64,000 nt of DNA, taken from assembly GCF_030503675.1 (NCBI RefSeq), contig NZ_CP129964.1:2790001-2854000 (forward strand), read 5' to 3'. Under the pieces are notes generated by a model. It saw only the letters and a list, made by a program, of their open reading frames with translations, was not told where the DNA came from and did no database searches. Shown in pieces: positions 51,729 to 60,469 of this stretch (positions are counted from its first letter, which is position 1; each line of letters starts with the position of its first letter). The position numbers and the translations under genes were made by a program. This DNA is from Lutimonas zeaxanthinifaciens (GTDB lineage Bacteria > Bacteroidota > Bacteroidia > Flavobacteriales > Flavobacteriaceae).

Positions 51729-53123
51729 ATGCTGAAAAAAGTTCTCGCGTTTACCTCCCTGTTTATTCTATCTATTTCTGCTAAAGCACAAGAACTTGAT
51801 CATCAGATTACACCAAGTCAGGGAATATCCTTTGAGTCAATATGGAGGGGCGTTCTTGGGATGATCGTGCTCATTCTGATCGCCTATTTATTTAGTTCAA
51901 ACCGAAAGGCTATACAATGGAAAACTGTTGGAATAGGCCTGAGTATTCAATTGTTGATTGCCATTGGCGTTCTCAAGGTTAAATTTATACAGATTGCCTT
52001 TGAAACCGTTGGTCAAATTTTTGTAAGCGTGCTTGATTTTACAAGGGCAGGAAGCAAGTTTTTGTTTGAAGGCCTCGTAGTGGACATGAATACTTTTGGG
52101 TACATCTTTGCATTTCAGGTATTACCCACCATTGTATTCTTCTCAGCATTAACTTCCTTGTTGTATTATTTGGGTGTAATTCAAAAGGTTGTAAAAGGGA
52201 TGGCATGGCTTCTTTCCAAAGGGTTAAAGATATCAGGTGCAGAGAGTTTAAGTGTGGCAGGTAATATTTTCCTCGGCCAGACAGAGGCTCCGTTGCTGAT
52301 CAAAGCCTATCTGGAAAAAATGAATCGGTCTGAGATTCTGCTTGTAATGATAGGTGGAATGGCCACAGTTGCCGGTGCCGTACTTGCGGCCTATATTGGA
52401 TTTCTGGGTGGGGACGACCCCGTCATGCGCTTAAAATTTGCGAAACATTTGCTCGCAGCATCTGTTATGGCGGCTCCCGGGGCAATTGTTATCTCCAAAA
52501 TGTTGTATCCGCAGACCGAAGAAGTAAGTACTGACGTCCATGTTTCCTCAGAAAAGATCGGAACAAATATTCTTGATGCCATATCAAATGGAACGACTGA
52601 AGGCCTTAAACTTGCCGTCAATGTTGGTGCCATGTTACTGGTTTTTGTTGCTTTTATTGCAATGATCAATGGTATTTTGGGATGGATTGGTGATATCACG
52701 ACACTTAATGAATGGATGGCGGCAAACACGCCTTATCCCAAGTTTACCCTGGAATCAATTTTAGGAACCGTTTTTGCCCCCTTAATGTGGTTGATTGGAG
52801 TGGCAAAAGAGGATATCATGATGATGGGTCAATTACTGGGTATCAAACTGGCGGCAAGTGAATTTGTCGGATACATACAACTGGCCGAGTTAAAAGATAT
52901 TTCAAATGTGGTTCACCTGAATAACAGTAAATCAGTGATCATGGCAACCTATATGCTTTGTGGATTTGCTAATTTTGCTTCCATCGGAATACAGATCGGA
53001 GGCATAGGATCCCTTGCTCCAACGCAAAGAAAAAACCTTTCTGAGTTTGGGATGAAAGCACTAATCGGCGGATCATTAGCCTCACTTTTGTCCGCAACTA
53101 TAGCCGGAATGATCATAGGATAA
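51729..53123 (+). CDS. concentrative nucleoside transporter (NupC/CNT family)
   Basis: The 464-residue protein imports nucleosides with Na+ or H+. An N-terminal hydrophobic signal-like segment (VLAFTSLFILSISAKAQ) precedes the usual CNT core. Family landmarks are GNIFLGQTEAPLLIKAYL, where substrate-contacting Gln and Glu lie, GGMATVAGAVLAAY and NFASIGIQIGGIGSLAP. It is likely cotranscribed with the DUF151 gene. thyA follows after a 153-bp gap with its own promoter. It supplies the substrates for the deoC and deoxynucleoside-kinase genes elsewhere in the window. Confidence 0.92.
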   Translation: MLKKVLAFTSLFILSISAKAQELDHQITPSQGISFESIWRGVLGMIVLILIAYLFSSNRKAIQWKTVGIGLSIQLLIAIGVLKVKFIQIAFETVGQIFVSVLDFTRAGSKFLFEGLVVDMNTFGYIFAFQVLPTIVFFSALTSLLYYLGVIQKVVKGMAWLLSKGLKISGAESLSVAGNIFLGQTEAPLLIKAYLEKMNRSEILLVMIGGMATVAGAVLAAYIGFLGGDDPVMRLKFAKHLLAASVMAAPGAIVISKMLYPQTEEVSTDVHVSSEKIGTNILDAISNGTTEGLKLAVNVGAMLLVFVAFIAMINGILGWIGDITTLNEWMAANTPYPKFTLESILGTVFAPLMWLIGVAKEDIMMMGQLLGIKLAASEFVGYIQLAELKDISNVVHLNNSKSVIMATYMLCGFANFASIGIQIGGIGSLAPTQRKNLSEFGMKALIGGSLASLLSATIAGMIIG

Positions 53124-53168
53124 ATCAATTTTGCTTTTCTTTAATTGCTGATAATATTCCGAGTACAA

Positions 53169-53201
53169 TTGGCTATTTTCTGACAGAAAATTTTATCTTT
53201 G
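53169..53201 (+). promoter_or_regulatory. candidate thyA promoter
   Basis: TTG (53169-53171) and TATCTTTG (53194-53201) are 22 nt apart and fit the Bacteroidota -33/-7 pattern. The thyA ATG is 76 nt downstream. Confidence 0.4.
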
Positions 53202-53276
53202 AACACTGCACATCATTTCAAAATGTGATCAGAGTAATCTGAGATTTTCATTAATTTTTATAATACAGTTGTCAAA

Positions 53277-54101
53277 ATGAAGCAATATTTAGATTTGGTC
53301 AGACATGTGATCGATCATGGCGTAAAGAAAGAAGACAGAACAGGTACCGGAACCAGAAGTATTTTCGGCTATCAGATGAGATTTGATCTCAGTGAGGGGT
53401 TCCCTATGGTCACTACCAAAAAACTTCATCTAAAATCAATAATTCATGAGTTGCTTTGGTTTCTTAAAGGAGATACCAATATCGAATATCTAAAGGAGAA
53501 CGGTGTTAAAATATGGGATGCCTGGGCGAACGAGAATGGTGATCTCGGCCCTGTATACGGGTATCAGTGGAGGAATTGGAACGGAGATGGTATTGACCAG
53601 ATCAAAGAGGTCATCGAAACTATAAAACGCAATCCGGACAGCAGAAGAATGATCGTATCAGCTTGGAATCCAAGTGTTTTACCTGACACAAGTGTAAGTT
53701 TTGCAGAAAATGTTGCCAATAACAAGGCTGCCCTGCCCCCCTGTCATGCTTTTTTCCAGTTTTATGTAAGTGACGGCAAGCTATCTTGTCAGCTTTATCA
53801 GCGTAGCGCAGATATTTTTTTAGGAGTTCCATTTAATATAGCTTCCTATGCCCTATTAACGATGATGGTAGCTCAGGTAACCGGTTTGCAATACGGAGAT
53901 TTTGTGCATACTTTTGGTGATGCTCATATTTACAATAATCATCTTGAGCAATTGGAATTACAATTGAGCCGTGATCCAAGACCTCTTCCAAAAATGGAAT
54001 TAAATCCGGATATCAAAAATATCTTTGAATTTTCATATAAAGACTTTAACTTAGTGTCTTACGATCCGCACCCCCATATCAAGGGACGTGTATCCGTTTA
54101 A
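53277..54101 (+). CDS. thyA: thymidylate synthase
   Basis: ThyA methylates dUMP to dTMP using methylene-THF, giving dihydrofolate. The 274-residue protein has the catalytic Cys156 in [33 protein letters not shown] and [27 protein letters not shown] is the conserved substrate block. A small insertion before the active site (NVANNKA) lengthens the loop compared with the E. coli enzyme. folA, which recycles the dihydrofolate, is 620 bp downstream on the same strand. Confidence 0.96.
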   Translation: MKQYLDLVRHVIDHGVKKEDRTGTGTRSIFGYQMRFDLSEGFPMVTTKKLHLKSIIHELLWFLKGDTNIEYLKENGVKIWDAWANENGDLGPVYGYQWRNWNGDGIDQIKEVIETIKRNPDSRRMIVSAWNPSVLPDTSVSFAENVANNKAALPPCHAFFQFYVSDGKLSCQLYQRSADIFLGVPFNIASYALLTMMVAQVTGLQYGDFVHTFGDAHIYNNHLEQLELQLSRDPRPLPKMELNPDIKNIFEFSYKDFNLVSYDPHPHIKGRVSV

Positions 54102-54123
54102 TCCCCCAAAAAAAACAGCTATT

Positions 54124-54342
54124 ATGAACGCTTTACAATTAAAACTGAATCTCATTAAACATATCACTCAGATTGAAGATGTGAACCTGCTTCAGAGAAT
54201 GCAGGCTTTTCTGAATACTTCGGGATCTTTATACAATGATAAACTCAATGAGATACCAACTTTACGAAATAATAAGGATAAGGAATTCAATGACAAAGAA
54301 GATTTCACTGATTACATAAAAGAATGGGTAAAGGACATGTAA
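54124..54342 (+). CDS. small acidic hypothetical protein (72 aa)
   Basis: The product has 72 residues from the ATG at 54124. A TTG/ATG reading from 54088 would overlap thyA and add an unconvincing Pro-rich start. It is helical and charged (LKLNLIKHITQIEDVNLLQRMQAFL, then a Lys/Asp/Glu-rich tail ending YIKEWVKDM). The N-terminal pattern resembles small antitoxin-like addiction proteins, but no toxin gene is beside it. I do not assign a function. It lies between thyA and the 2TM gene, in the same direction. Confidence 0.6.
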   Translation: MNALQLKLNLIKHITQIEDVNLLQRMQAFLNTSGSLYNDKLNEIPTLRNNKDKEFNDKEDFTDYIKEWVKDM

Positions 54343-54355
54343 TTTTCCATTTGTT

Positions 54356-54712
54356 TTGAAAACTGAATTAGATCACGAATATTACGAGAGAGCGAGGAAA
54401 AGAACAAAACAGAAAAAAAGACTTTATTTTCATTTTGTTTTATTTCTTGTTGGGTCTGCTTTTTTTGTGATATTAAATAAAGTAATAAATTTCCATCCTG
54501 AATTGGATTGGTACATTTGGGCGATTTCCATTTGGTTCGTATTATTTGTACTCCACACAATCAATGTATTTGTAATGAATCGTTTTTTCGGAAAAGAATG
54601 GGAGCGAGTTCAAACTGAAAAACTTCTGCAAAAACACAAAGAAAAACTTGAAAAGTTAGAGGTTAAACTTGAGAAATCAGGTGCTTTTGACGAACTAAAA
54701 GAAAATTCTTAA
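54356..54712 (+). CDS. 2TM-domain small membrane protein
   Basis: The 118-residue product starts at a TTG 13 nt after the upstream small gene. It has two transmembrane helices (about 21-41 and 53-75) separated by a short loop, a basic N-terminus (ERARKRTKQKK) and a charged, coiled-coil-like C-terminus (EKLLQKHKEKLEKLEVKLEKSG). This is the 2TM domain seen as a stand-alone protein in many flavobacteria and also as part of LytTR-type sensors. Function is unknown. folA follows 12 nt later. Confidence 0.8.
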   Translation: MKTELDHEYYERARKRTKQKKRLYFHFVLFLVGSAFFVILNKVINFHPELDWYIWAISIWFVLFVLHTINVFVMNRFFGKEWERVQTEKLLQKHKEKLEKLEVKLEKSGAFDELKENS

Positions 54713-54724
54713 AAAAACCTTTTT

Positions 54725-55210
54725 ATGCTGACTATAATTGCTGCTGTGGCGAAGAATAACGCCTTGGGTAAAAATAATGATTTGATCTGGAGGCTACCTG
54801 CAGATCTAAAGCGGTTTAAGAAAATTACGAGGGGTCATCATGTAATAATGGGTCGGAAAACCTTTGAATCACTTGGAAAACCGTTACCCCACAGGACGAC
54901 GATTATCATAACGCGAAACCCTGATTATACAGCGGAAGGCTGTATTGTTGTTGATTCGTTGGAAAAGGCCATTCTTGAGGCAAAATCGGATGATAATCCT
55001 TACATACTTGGTGGCGGTGAAATATACAAGCAGGCACTTGATTACGCGGATGTCATGGATATAACTGAAGTTCATCATTCTTTTGATGAAGCAGATGCAT
55101 TTTTTCCGGAAATTGACTTTTCAAAATGGGAGGAGGTCAAACGTGAAGATCATAAGGCTGATGAGCATCACAAATACGATTACAGCTTTGTTACGTATAA
55201 AAAAAAGTGA
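54725..55210 (+). CDS. folA: dihydrofolate reductase
   Basis: FolA reduces dihydrofolate to tetrahydrofolate with NADPH. The 161-residue protein has IIAAVAKNNALGKNNDLIWRLPADLKRFK in blocks around the Met20 loop, the active-site acid region, IMGRKTFESLGKPLPHRTTI and YILGGGEIYKQAL. The stop codon lies inside the 5' arm of a strong terminator. Confidence 0.96.
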   Translation: MLTIIAAVAKNNALGKNNDLIWRLPADLKRFKKITRGHHVIMGRKTFESLGKPLPHRTTIIITRNPDYTAEGCIVVDSLEKAILEAKSDDNPYILGGGEIYKQALDYADVMDITEVHHSFDEADAFFPEIDFSKWEEVKREDHKADEHHKYDYSFVTYKKK

Positions 55211-55235
55211 GCTCTTATGGGAGGAGCTCACTTTT
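55203..55235. terminator. bidirectional terminator between folA and the secreted-protein gene
   Basis: A 12-bp perfect stem AAAAGTGAGCTC / GAGCTCACTTTT with a 9-nt loop has T-rich flanks on both strands. It serves the convergent genes folA (plus) and the one ending at 55270 (minus). Confidence 0.85.
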
Positions 55236-55269
55236 ACAAATCACTGACAATAACTAATTAATGACACTT

Positions 55270-55860
55270 CTAAATTTTAATGGTTTGCTTAATTTTTCTT
55301 CCGTCAATTTCAAAAACGAACACGTAGTTTCCTTTTACCGAAGTTGAAAAATCGTAAACTTTATTCACCTTTTCGTTTTCTGCGAACTCCTCTGAATGAA
55401 CTAAATCATTGTTTTCCGCATAATAGATGTCGTAAGACAACGGTGTTGACTCTGTTGGAGTCCTCCATACATATACCAGATTATTATTCATTTTTACCAA
55501 AGGTTTGTAAATAGTACTTTCAGATGTCTTGTCAAATTCAACATCATTCTTTTCAACTTTAAATGGAATGACAACAAGTTTTAAATCCGAATCAAGTTCA
55601 AAATAATAATCTCCGTCAGGTAAATTTGTCAAGTCAAATCCTTTCGAGTAAGCTCCATAATTTTCTATAGCCTCCTTATATAGGATTAAACCTTTTAAAT
55701 CTTTAATGATCAATTGAGAACCTGGTTCAACATTTTTAAAATAAACATTAGTTAGTTTTCTGTTTTTGTCTTTTGTTTCAACTTTGGCATTTGAAGCTAA
55801 AACTGTCAGTGACATCATTAAGGTCAATACCAATACTGTTTTTCTTGCTAAATTTTTCAT
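55270..55860 (-). CDS. hypothetical secreted beta-rich protein
   Basis: I place the start at 55860 (MKNLARKTVLVLTLMMSLTVLASNA), because a -7 element lies just upstream. The ORF could open at 55923 only by spanning that element. The product has 196 residues with a signal peptide and two similar beta-sandwich-like halves. Each half ends in a pattern like GSQLIIKDLKGLILY...LPDGDYYFEL and KGNYVFVFEIDGRKIKQTIKI, the latter resembling a T9SS-type C-terminal strand set. It is not long enough for a typical sorting signal plus cargo. I do not recognise the family. It is divergent from an AraC regulator. Confidence 0.7.
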   Translation of the reverse strand: MKNLARKTVLVLTLMMSLTVLASNAKVETKDKNRKLTNVYFKNVEPGSQLIIKDLKGLILYKEAIENYGAYSKGFDLTNLPDGDYYFELDSDLKLVVIPFKVEKNDVEFDKTSESTIYKPLVKMNNNLVYVWRTPTESTPLSYDIYYAENNDLVHSEEFAENEKVNKVYDFSTSVKGNYVFVFEIDGRKIKQTIKI

Positions 55861-55887
55861 TGTTATATTATTTAAAATTAGACATGA

Positions 55888-55895
55888 CAAACATA
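55888..55895 (-). promoter_or_regulatory. candidate -7 element for the secreted-protein gene
   Basis: TATGTTTG on the minus strand matches TAnnTTTG, 27 nt before the ATG at 55860. It supports that start. Confidence 0.4.
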
Positions 55896-56036
55896 AGGCC
55901 GTAATTCCTTCAAGAAAACACATGAATTTGCGAATTTATGCACTTAATTAACAATTTACAATTACTTAACACTGCATATGGTTAATATAATACACATTTA
56001 GGCTAAATTCGTACAGAAAGAAAGATTTAAATGATT

Positions 56037-56044
56037 TATTTTTG
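56037..56044 (+). promoter_or_regulatory. candidate -7 element for the AraC gene
   Basis: TATTTTTG matches TAnnTTTG and lies 18 nt before the ATG at 56063. It overlaps the earlier possible start at 56042, which argues against that start. Confidence 0.4.
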
Positions 56045-56062
56045 CATAAAAACAGATATGTT

Positions 56063-56935
56063 ATGATCAATAAAAAACCAAGTTTCGAAAAAATAAGTCC
56101 AAATCTCGGTAGTAGCATTTCTGTAAAGCAACACAGCAATGAGGTAATCAATAATGTGGCTTACTGGCATTTTCATCCTGAGGTTGAACTTGTTTATGTT
56201 AACAAGGGTCAGGGCAAGCGGCATATTGGCAACCATCTCTCCTATTTCAACAACAGTATGCTTATTCTTATAGGCGCTAATCTACCTCATCATGGTTTTG
56301 TCGACAGATTAACAACCCACGGGAGAGAAACCATAGTTCAGTTCAAATTAGATTTTTTAGGTAAGATCTTCTATAATATCCCTGAGATGAGCAATATTAA
56401 TTCTCTTTTTGAAAGAGCCAAAAAAGGGATCATATTTAAGCCTGAAACCAAAAAACTCGTAGGGCCCAAAATAGAAGGTTTGCTTGATTGTGAAGGAATG
56501 GCCAGAGTGATCAAACTTCTCGAAATATTAAATGACCTGTCACTTGCTAAGGACTATTCTCTTTTAAATGTGGATGGTTTCGCTTTTGAGACAGAACCTC
56601 AGGACAGTCAAAAAATTGATATTATATTCAAACATGTGAACAATAACTTCAAAAGGCACATTAGCCTTGATGAAATTGCCGATAAGGTGAGCATGACAAC
56701 ACCGGCTTTTTGCCGTTATTTTAAAAAAGCAACAGGTAAAACATTCACCAAATTAGTGAATGAATACAGAGTTGTTCATGCAACAAAACTGTTACAGGAA
56801 AATCAAACAAGTATCACCGACATTTGTTTTGAATGTGGTTTTAATAACTTTTCGCATTTTAACCGTCTATTTAAAGAATTCACCGGAAAAAGCGCTTCCA
56901 AGTACAGAAGTGAAATGAAGCGTATAATTCAATAG
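56063..56935 (+). CDS. AraC-family regulator with cupin sensor domain
   Basis: From 56063 the product has 290 residues. The N-terminal cupin-like part has AYWHFHPEVELVYVNKGQGKRHIGNH (a His-rich sugar-sensing pattern, in two blocks) and ILIGANLPHHGFVD. The C-terminal double helix-turn-helix has HISLDEIADKVSMTTPAFCRYF and SITDICFECGFNNFSHFNRLFKEFTGKSASKY (two blocks). This cupin-AraC layout is typical of carbohydrate-responsive regulators in Bacteroidota. The divergent secreted-protein gene is the nearest possible target; sppA is convergent. Confidence 0.88.
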   Translation: MINKKPSFEKISPNLGSSISVKQHSNEVINNVAYWHFHPEVELVYVNKGQGKRHIGNHLSYFNNSMLILIGANLPHHGFVDRLTTHGRETIVQFKLDFLGKIFYNIPEMSNINSLFERAKKGIIFKPETKKLVGPKIEGLLDCEGMARVIKLLEILNDLSLAKDYSLLNVDGFAFETEPQDSQKIDIIFKHVNNNFKRHISLDEIADKVSMTTPAFCRYFKKATGKTFTKLVNEYRVVHATKLLQENQTSITDICFECGFNNFSHFNRLFKEFTGKSASKYRSEMKRIIQ

Positions 56936-58702
56936 TTATTTGATCTCTATCAGGAATGGAAGTCTGGTCTGTATTCCTTTCCATTCGCCAAACTGTTTCA
57001 TCTGCTTGTAAATTTTAAGGTTCTCCTGACCTATCTCTGAAAGTAATATGTCGTTTTTCATTTTGAGCATAGGGCCCGAAAACATATCTTTAAATTCCTT
57101 TTTATAATCAGGATAGCTTCTTATTCTATATTCTTGGATATCGGCCATTTTCGCTGCTGATTTTATAGCATCCTCCAAGCCTCCAAGCTCATCGACCAGA
57201 CCATTATTTAAGGCTTGTTCACCTGTCCAGACCCTGCCTTGAGCAATACGGTCAACTTCTTCAAAAGTCATATTCCTTCCTTTAGCTACTTTGCTCACAA
57301 AAGTTGTATAGACTCTTTCAATACCTTCCTTGGTAACATTGTAAAAATCCTCAGTCATTGGTTCAAACAAACTATAATCCAGTGATCTGCGGTTCGTACC
57401 TACCTGTTCCGCATTTATACCTATGCGATCCGCAAATTCACTGATATTTGGAATCATTCCAAAAACACCAATACTACCCGTGATCGTCATTGGGTCAGCG
57501 ATTATTTTATCTGCATTACAGGAAATATAGTAACCACCTGATGCTGCCAGGTTACCCATGGAAACAATTACAGGTTTGTCTTTTTTTGTAATTTCAATCT
57601 CCCTCCAGATAATATCAGAGGCAAGAGCACTTCCTCCAGGAGAATTCACACGCAATACAATTGCCTTGACCCTTTTGTCCTTTCTGGCTTTTTTCAAGGA
57701 CTTAATGATGAGTTCCGGTCCAATATAGTTTTCATCACCTTTTCCATACATGATTTCACCCTGTGCATAAATAACAGCTATCCTGTCCGAAGCGTTGTTA
57801 AAGATCCTACCTTTGCCCGTAGAAATATAATTCTTGATGCTGACCGAATTAAGTTGAGCGTCTTCAGCCAGTCCACCGAGTTGTTTCAAAACCTTTACAT
57901 ATTCATCTTTATACATTTCTCTATTGACCATTTTATTCTCAATGGCCAATTTTGGGGATCTTGCCAGGAGTTCATCCGCGATATAATTTAATTGCTTTTT
58001 TTCTATATCCCGGCTCTCTGACATGTCATCAATCATTTCCGTCCATATCGATTGTAAAAATGCCTCGGTTTGTTCCCTATTGGCCTCACTCATTTCATTG
58101 GCTAAAAACGGTTCAACTGCACTTTTGTATTTCCCATGACGGATCACCTCCATTTTAACACCATATTTATCCTGAAAATCCTTAAAAAACAAGATCTCAC
58201 CTGCTAAACCCCTGAAATCAATCATCCCAACAGGGTTCACATAGACTGAATCAGCAACCGAACTCAGATAAAAATTCTTTTGCTCATATACATCCGCATA
58301 AGCCGTAATAAACTTACCCGACTCCTTAAACTCATACAATTTTTCTCTTATTTCCTGAACCTGAGCCATTCCAGCCCTTAAGATCAAAGACTCTATGCTG
58401 ATCCCCAGAATATTGTCATCATACTTAGCGTTATCAATGGCGTTCAGGATCTGATCCAGACCTAATCTTTTCTCTTCCAGGCCTAAAATCTGAGCAAGAG
58501 GATCGTCACTCGCAGGTGCATAATCCTTTACCAGATCCTCAAATTTCAAAACCAGTACCGTATTGTTTTTAACAACGATTTTTTCATCTTCCATCAAGCT
58601 CGAACTGAGCACCGATCCAATGGCAACAAATACAAAGAACATGATCATAAATGATATGAGTACTCCCAATATTGCCGCCAGTAATTCTCTTAAAAAAGTC
58701 AT
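56936..58702 (-). CDS. sppA: signal peptide peptidase SppA, 67-kDa type
   Basis: SppA is a membrane-anchored serine protease that degrades signal peptides. The 588-residue product has one N-terminal transmembrane helix (about 8-34) and two S49 protease domains. The catalytic pair is Lys193 in RHGKYKSAVEPF and Ser388 in NLAASGGYYISC, in the positions expected for the Ser-Lys dyad. VNSPGGSALASDIIW and TGSIGVFG also match. The gene is convergent with the AraC regulator, whose stop is adjacent. Confidence 0.94.
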   Translation of the reverse strand: MTFLRELLAAILGVLISFMIMFFVFVAIGSVLSSSLMEDEKIVVKNNTVLVLKFEDLVKDYAPASDDPLAQILGLEEKRLGLDQILNAIDNAKYDDNILGISIESLILRAGMAQVQEIREKLYEFKESGKFITAYADVYEQKNFYLSSVADSVYVNPVGMIDFRGLAGEILFFKDFQDKYGVKMEVIRHGKYKSAVEPFLANEMSEANREQTEAFLQSIWTEMIDDMSESRDIEKKQLNYIADELLARSPKLAIENKMVNREMYKDEYVKVLKQLGGLAEDAQLNSVSIKNYISTGKGRIFNNASDRIAVIYAQGEIMYGKGDENYIGPELIIKSLKKARKDKRVKAIVLRVNSPGGSALASDIIWREIEITKKDKPVIVSMGNLAASGGYYISCNADKIIADPMTITGSIGVFGMIPNISEFADRIGINAEQVGTNRRSLDYSLFEPMTEDFYNVTKEGIERVYTTFVSKVAKGRNMTFEEVDRIAQGRVWTGEQALNNGLVDELGGLEDAIKSAAKMADIQEYRIRSYPDYKKEFKDMFSGPMLKMKNDILLSEIGQENLKIYKQMKQFGEWKGIQTRLPFLIEIK

Positions 58703-58809
58703 CTATCCTGTTTAACTATTTGTCGCTCCCCAATCCTTAATGTTACAAATGTTAAAAACTAAACTTTAAAGGTGAACTTATTCAGCCACGGTTTTGTTTT
58801 CTTTGTACT

Positions 58810-58869
58810 ATCCTTATGAGGATGGAAATTTTTGCCAATATAGGAGGTTATTGTTTAAATTCCTCCTAT
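58810..58869 (+). promoter_or_regulatory. two hairpins in the folK-dNK leader
   Basis: ATCCT-TATG-AGGAT (58810-58823) and ATAGGAGG-N14-CCTCCTAT (58840-58869) lie just upstream of the TTG at 58891. The second is followed by TTTGATTT, a weak terminator tail. They could act on expression of the fused gene, but I see no known riboswitch. Confidence 0.35.
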
Positions 58870-58890
58870 TTGATTTAAAAAGAATTCAAT

Positions 58891-60033
58891 TTGAAAATTG
58901 TCCGTACGACATATTTATCCTTAGGAACCAATTTAGGGGATAAAATACATAATTTGCAACAGGCCGTAAATCTCATCAATGATACTATTGGCCATGTAAA
59001 ACGTATATCATCTGTTTATTCCAGCCCCTCCTGGGGATTTGAGGGGAAAGATTTTTACAATATCTGTATTGAGATATCAAGTAGTTTGAATCCCGAAAAA
59101 ATGATTCAAAAAGTACTTGAGATTGAACATCAGCTGGGGAGAGATCGAAATCCTGAGAGCGGTTACAAAGACAGAATCATTGATATTGATATTCTTTTGT
59201 TTGATGATGAAATCATATTTTATAATGATTTGAAAGTACCCCACCCTGAAATGCTGAACAGAAAATTCGTTCTGGTTCCCCTTACTGAGATCGCACCTAA
59301 TATCATCCACCCTATTGCTAAAAAGACCATACTCATCTGTTTACAGCAATGTCAGGACTCAGGGCACATCGAAAAAACGGATCTTAAATTGACAAGGCCT
59401 ATATCGCTGGTCGAAAAATACAACTATATTGCCATAGAAGGTAATATCGGGTCAGGAAAAACCAGTCTTGCAAACAAAATAGGTGATGACTTTAATGCTA
59501 AACTTGTTTTGGAACGATTTGCCGACAATCCATTCCTTCCGAAGTTTTATGCGGATGAAGAACGTTACGCATTTCCGCTGGAGATGAGTTTTCTTGCTGA
59601 CAGATACCATCAGCTTACTGATGATCTTGCTCAATTCGATCTGTTTAAAAACTTTATAGTTTCAGACTATTTTATTTTTAAGTCCTTGATTTTTGCCCAG
59701 ATCACGCTACCAAAAGAGGAATATAACCTTTATAGAAAGATGTTTGATATCATGTACAAGGAAATATCCAAACCCGATGTTTATGTCTTCCTCTATCAAA
59801 ATACGGATCGACTGATTGAAAACATTAAAAAAAGAGGGCGGGAATACGAACAGAACATACAACCGGAATATCTCGATAAGATCCATAAAGGATACGCTTC
59901 TTTTATAAAGTCAAAAAAAGATCTAAATACCTTGATCATTGATGTTTCTGAACTTGATTTCGTCAGGAGCGAAAGTGACTACCACAAAGTCTTGAAACAA
60001 ATTTTGGAATTCAATGGGAAGGGCAATCAGTAA
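58891..60033 (+). CDS. folK: fused HPPK (FolK) and deoxynucleoside kinase
   Basis: One 380-residue chain has two enzymes. Residues 1-150 are 6-hydroxymethyl-dihydropterin pyrophosphokinase (YLSLGTNLGDK, SSVYSSPSWGF, RDRNPESGYKDRIIDIDIL as adjacent blocks, PHPEMLNRKFVLVPL). Residues 175-380 are a deoxynucleoside kinase with P-loop GNIGSGKTSL at 184-193, LERFADNPFLPKFY and LADRYHQ. The first makes a folate precursor, the second phosphorylates salvaged deoxynucleosides. The start is a TTG. Such FolK-dNK fusions occur in Bacteroidota. The pairing fits the thyA/folA/nucleoside transporter cluster 4 kb away. Length and both active-site motifs are intact. Confidence 0.9.
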   Translation: MKIVRTTYLSLGTNLGDKIHNLQQAVNLINDTIGHVKRISSVYSSPSWGFEGKDFYNICIEISSSLNPEKMIQKVLEIEHQLGRDRNPESGYKDRIIDIDILLFDDEIIFYNDLKVPHPEMLNRKFVLVPLTEIAPNIIHPIAKKTILICLQQCQDSGHIEKTDLKLTRPISLVEKYNYIAIEGNIGSGKTSLANKIGDDFNAKLVLERFADNPFLPKFYADEERYAFPLEMSFLADRYHQLTDDLAQFDLFKNFIVSDYFIFKSLIFAQITLPKEEYNLYRKMFDIMYKEISKPDVYVFLYQNTDRLIENIKKRGREYEQNIQPEYLDKIHKGYASFIKSKKDLNTLIIDVSELDFVRSESDYHKVLKQILEFNGKGNQ

Positions 60034-60070
60034 TCTGTTAGCGCTTATTGACACATTTTTTAAAAAAGAA

Positions 60071-60409
60071 TTATTGCCTTTTGATCCCCATTTTTTCAGC
60101 GTAATAATCGCAAAAATCACGCATAGTAGCACTCATTTTTTCATCTCCCGTTGAAGTTTCAAAGGTATCGGCCATCGAGACCAGGGTCTGATGAAAAAAC
60201 TGTATCATTTCATTTACAGGCATTTCTTTGGTCCAAAGATTGATCTTATAGGTATCCTTACCTGCCGAATCCCAGACCGATAGCAATAATGCCTTTGCCT
60301 CCATATCTGTGATTCCTCCGTCATCTGCTGACCAATGGAGCTCTTCCGGAACCCGATTCTCATCTAATCCAACTTTGATACTTATATCTGATTTGTGCTT
60401 TACTGCCAT
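60071..60409 (-). CDS. gldC: gliding motility protein GldC
   Basis: The 112-residue product matches GldC, a small protein required for flavobacterial gliding of unclear biochemical role. It has HKSDISIKVGLDENRVPEELHW, ADDGGITDMEAKALLLSVWD and EMPVNEMIQFFHQTLVSMADTFE. It has no signal peptide. It lies 60 bp downstream of gldB on the same strand, the usual gldB-gldC order. Confidence 0.92.
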   Translation of the reverse strand: MAVKHKSDISIKVGLDENRVPEELHWSADDGGITDMEAKALLLSVWDSAGKDTYKINLWTKEMPVNEMIQFFHQTLVSMADTFETSTGDEKMSATMRDFCDYYAEKMGIKRQ

Positions 60410-60469
60410 AATTTCTGTTTTCTTGATTGAAATACCTATAATATATTTCGTTAAAAGGTAATTAATTTC

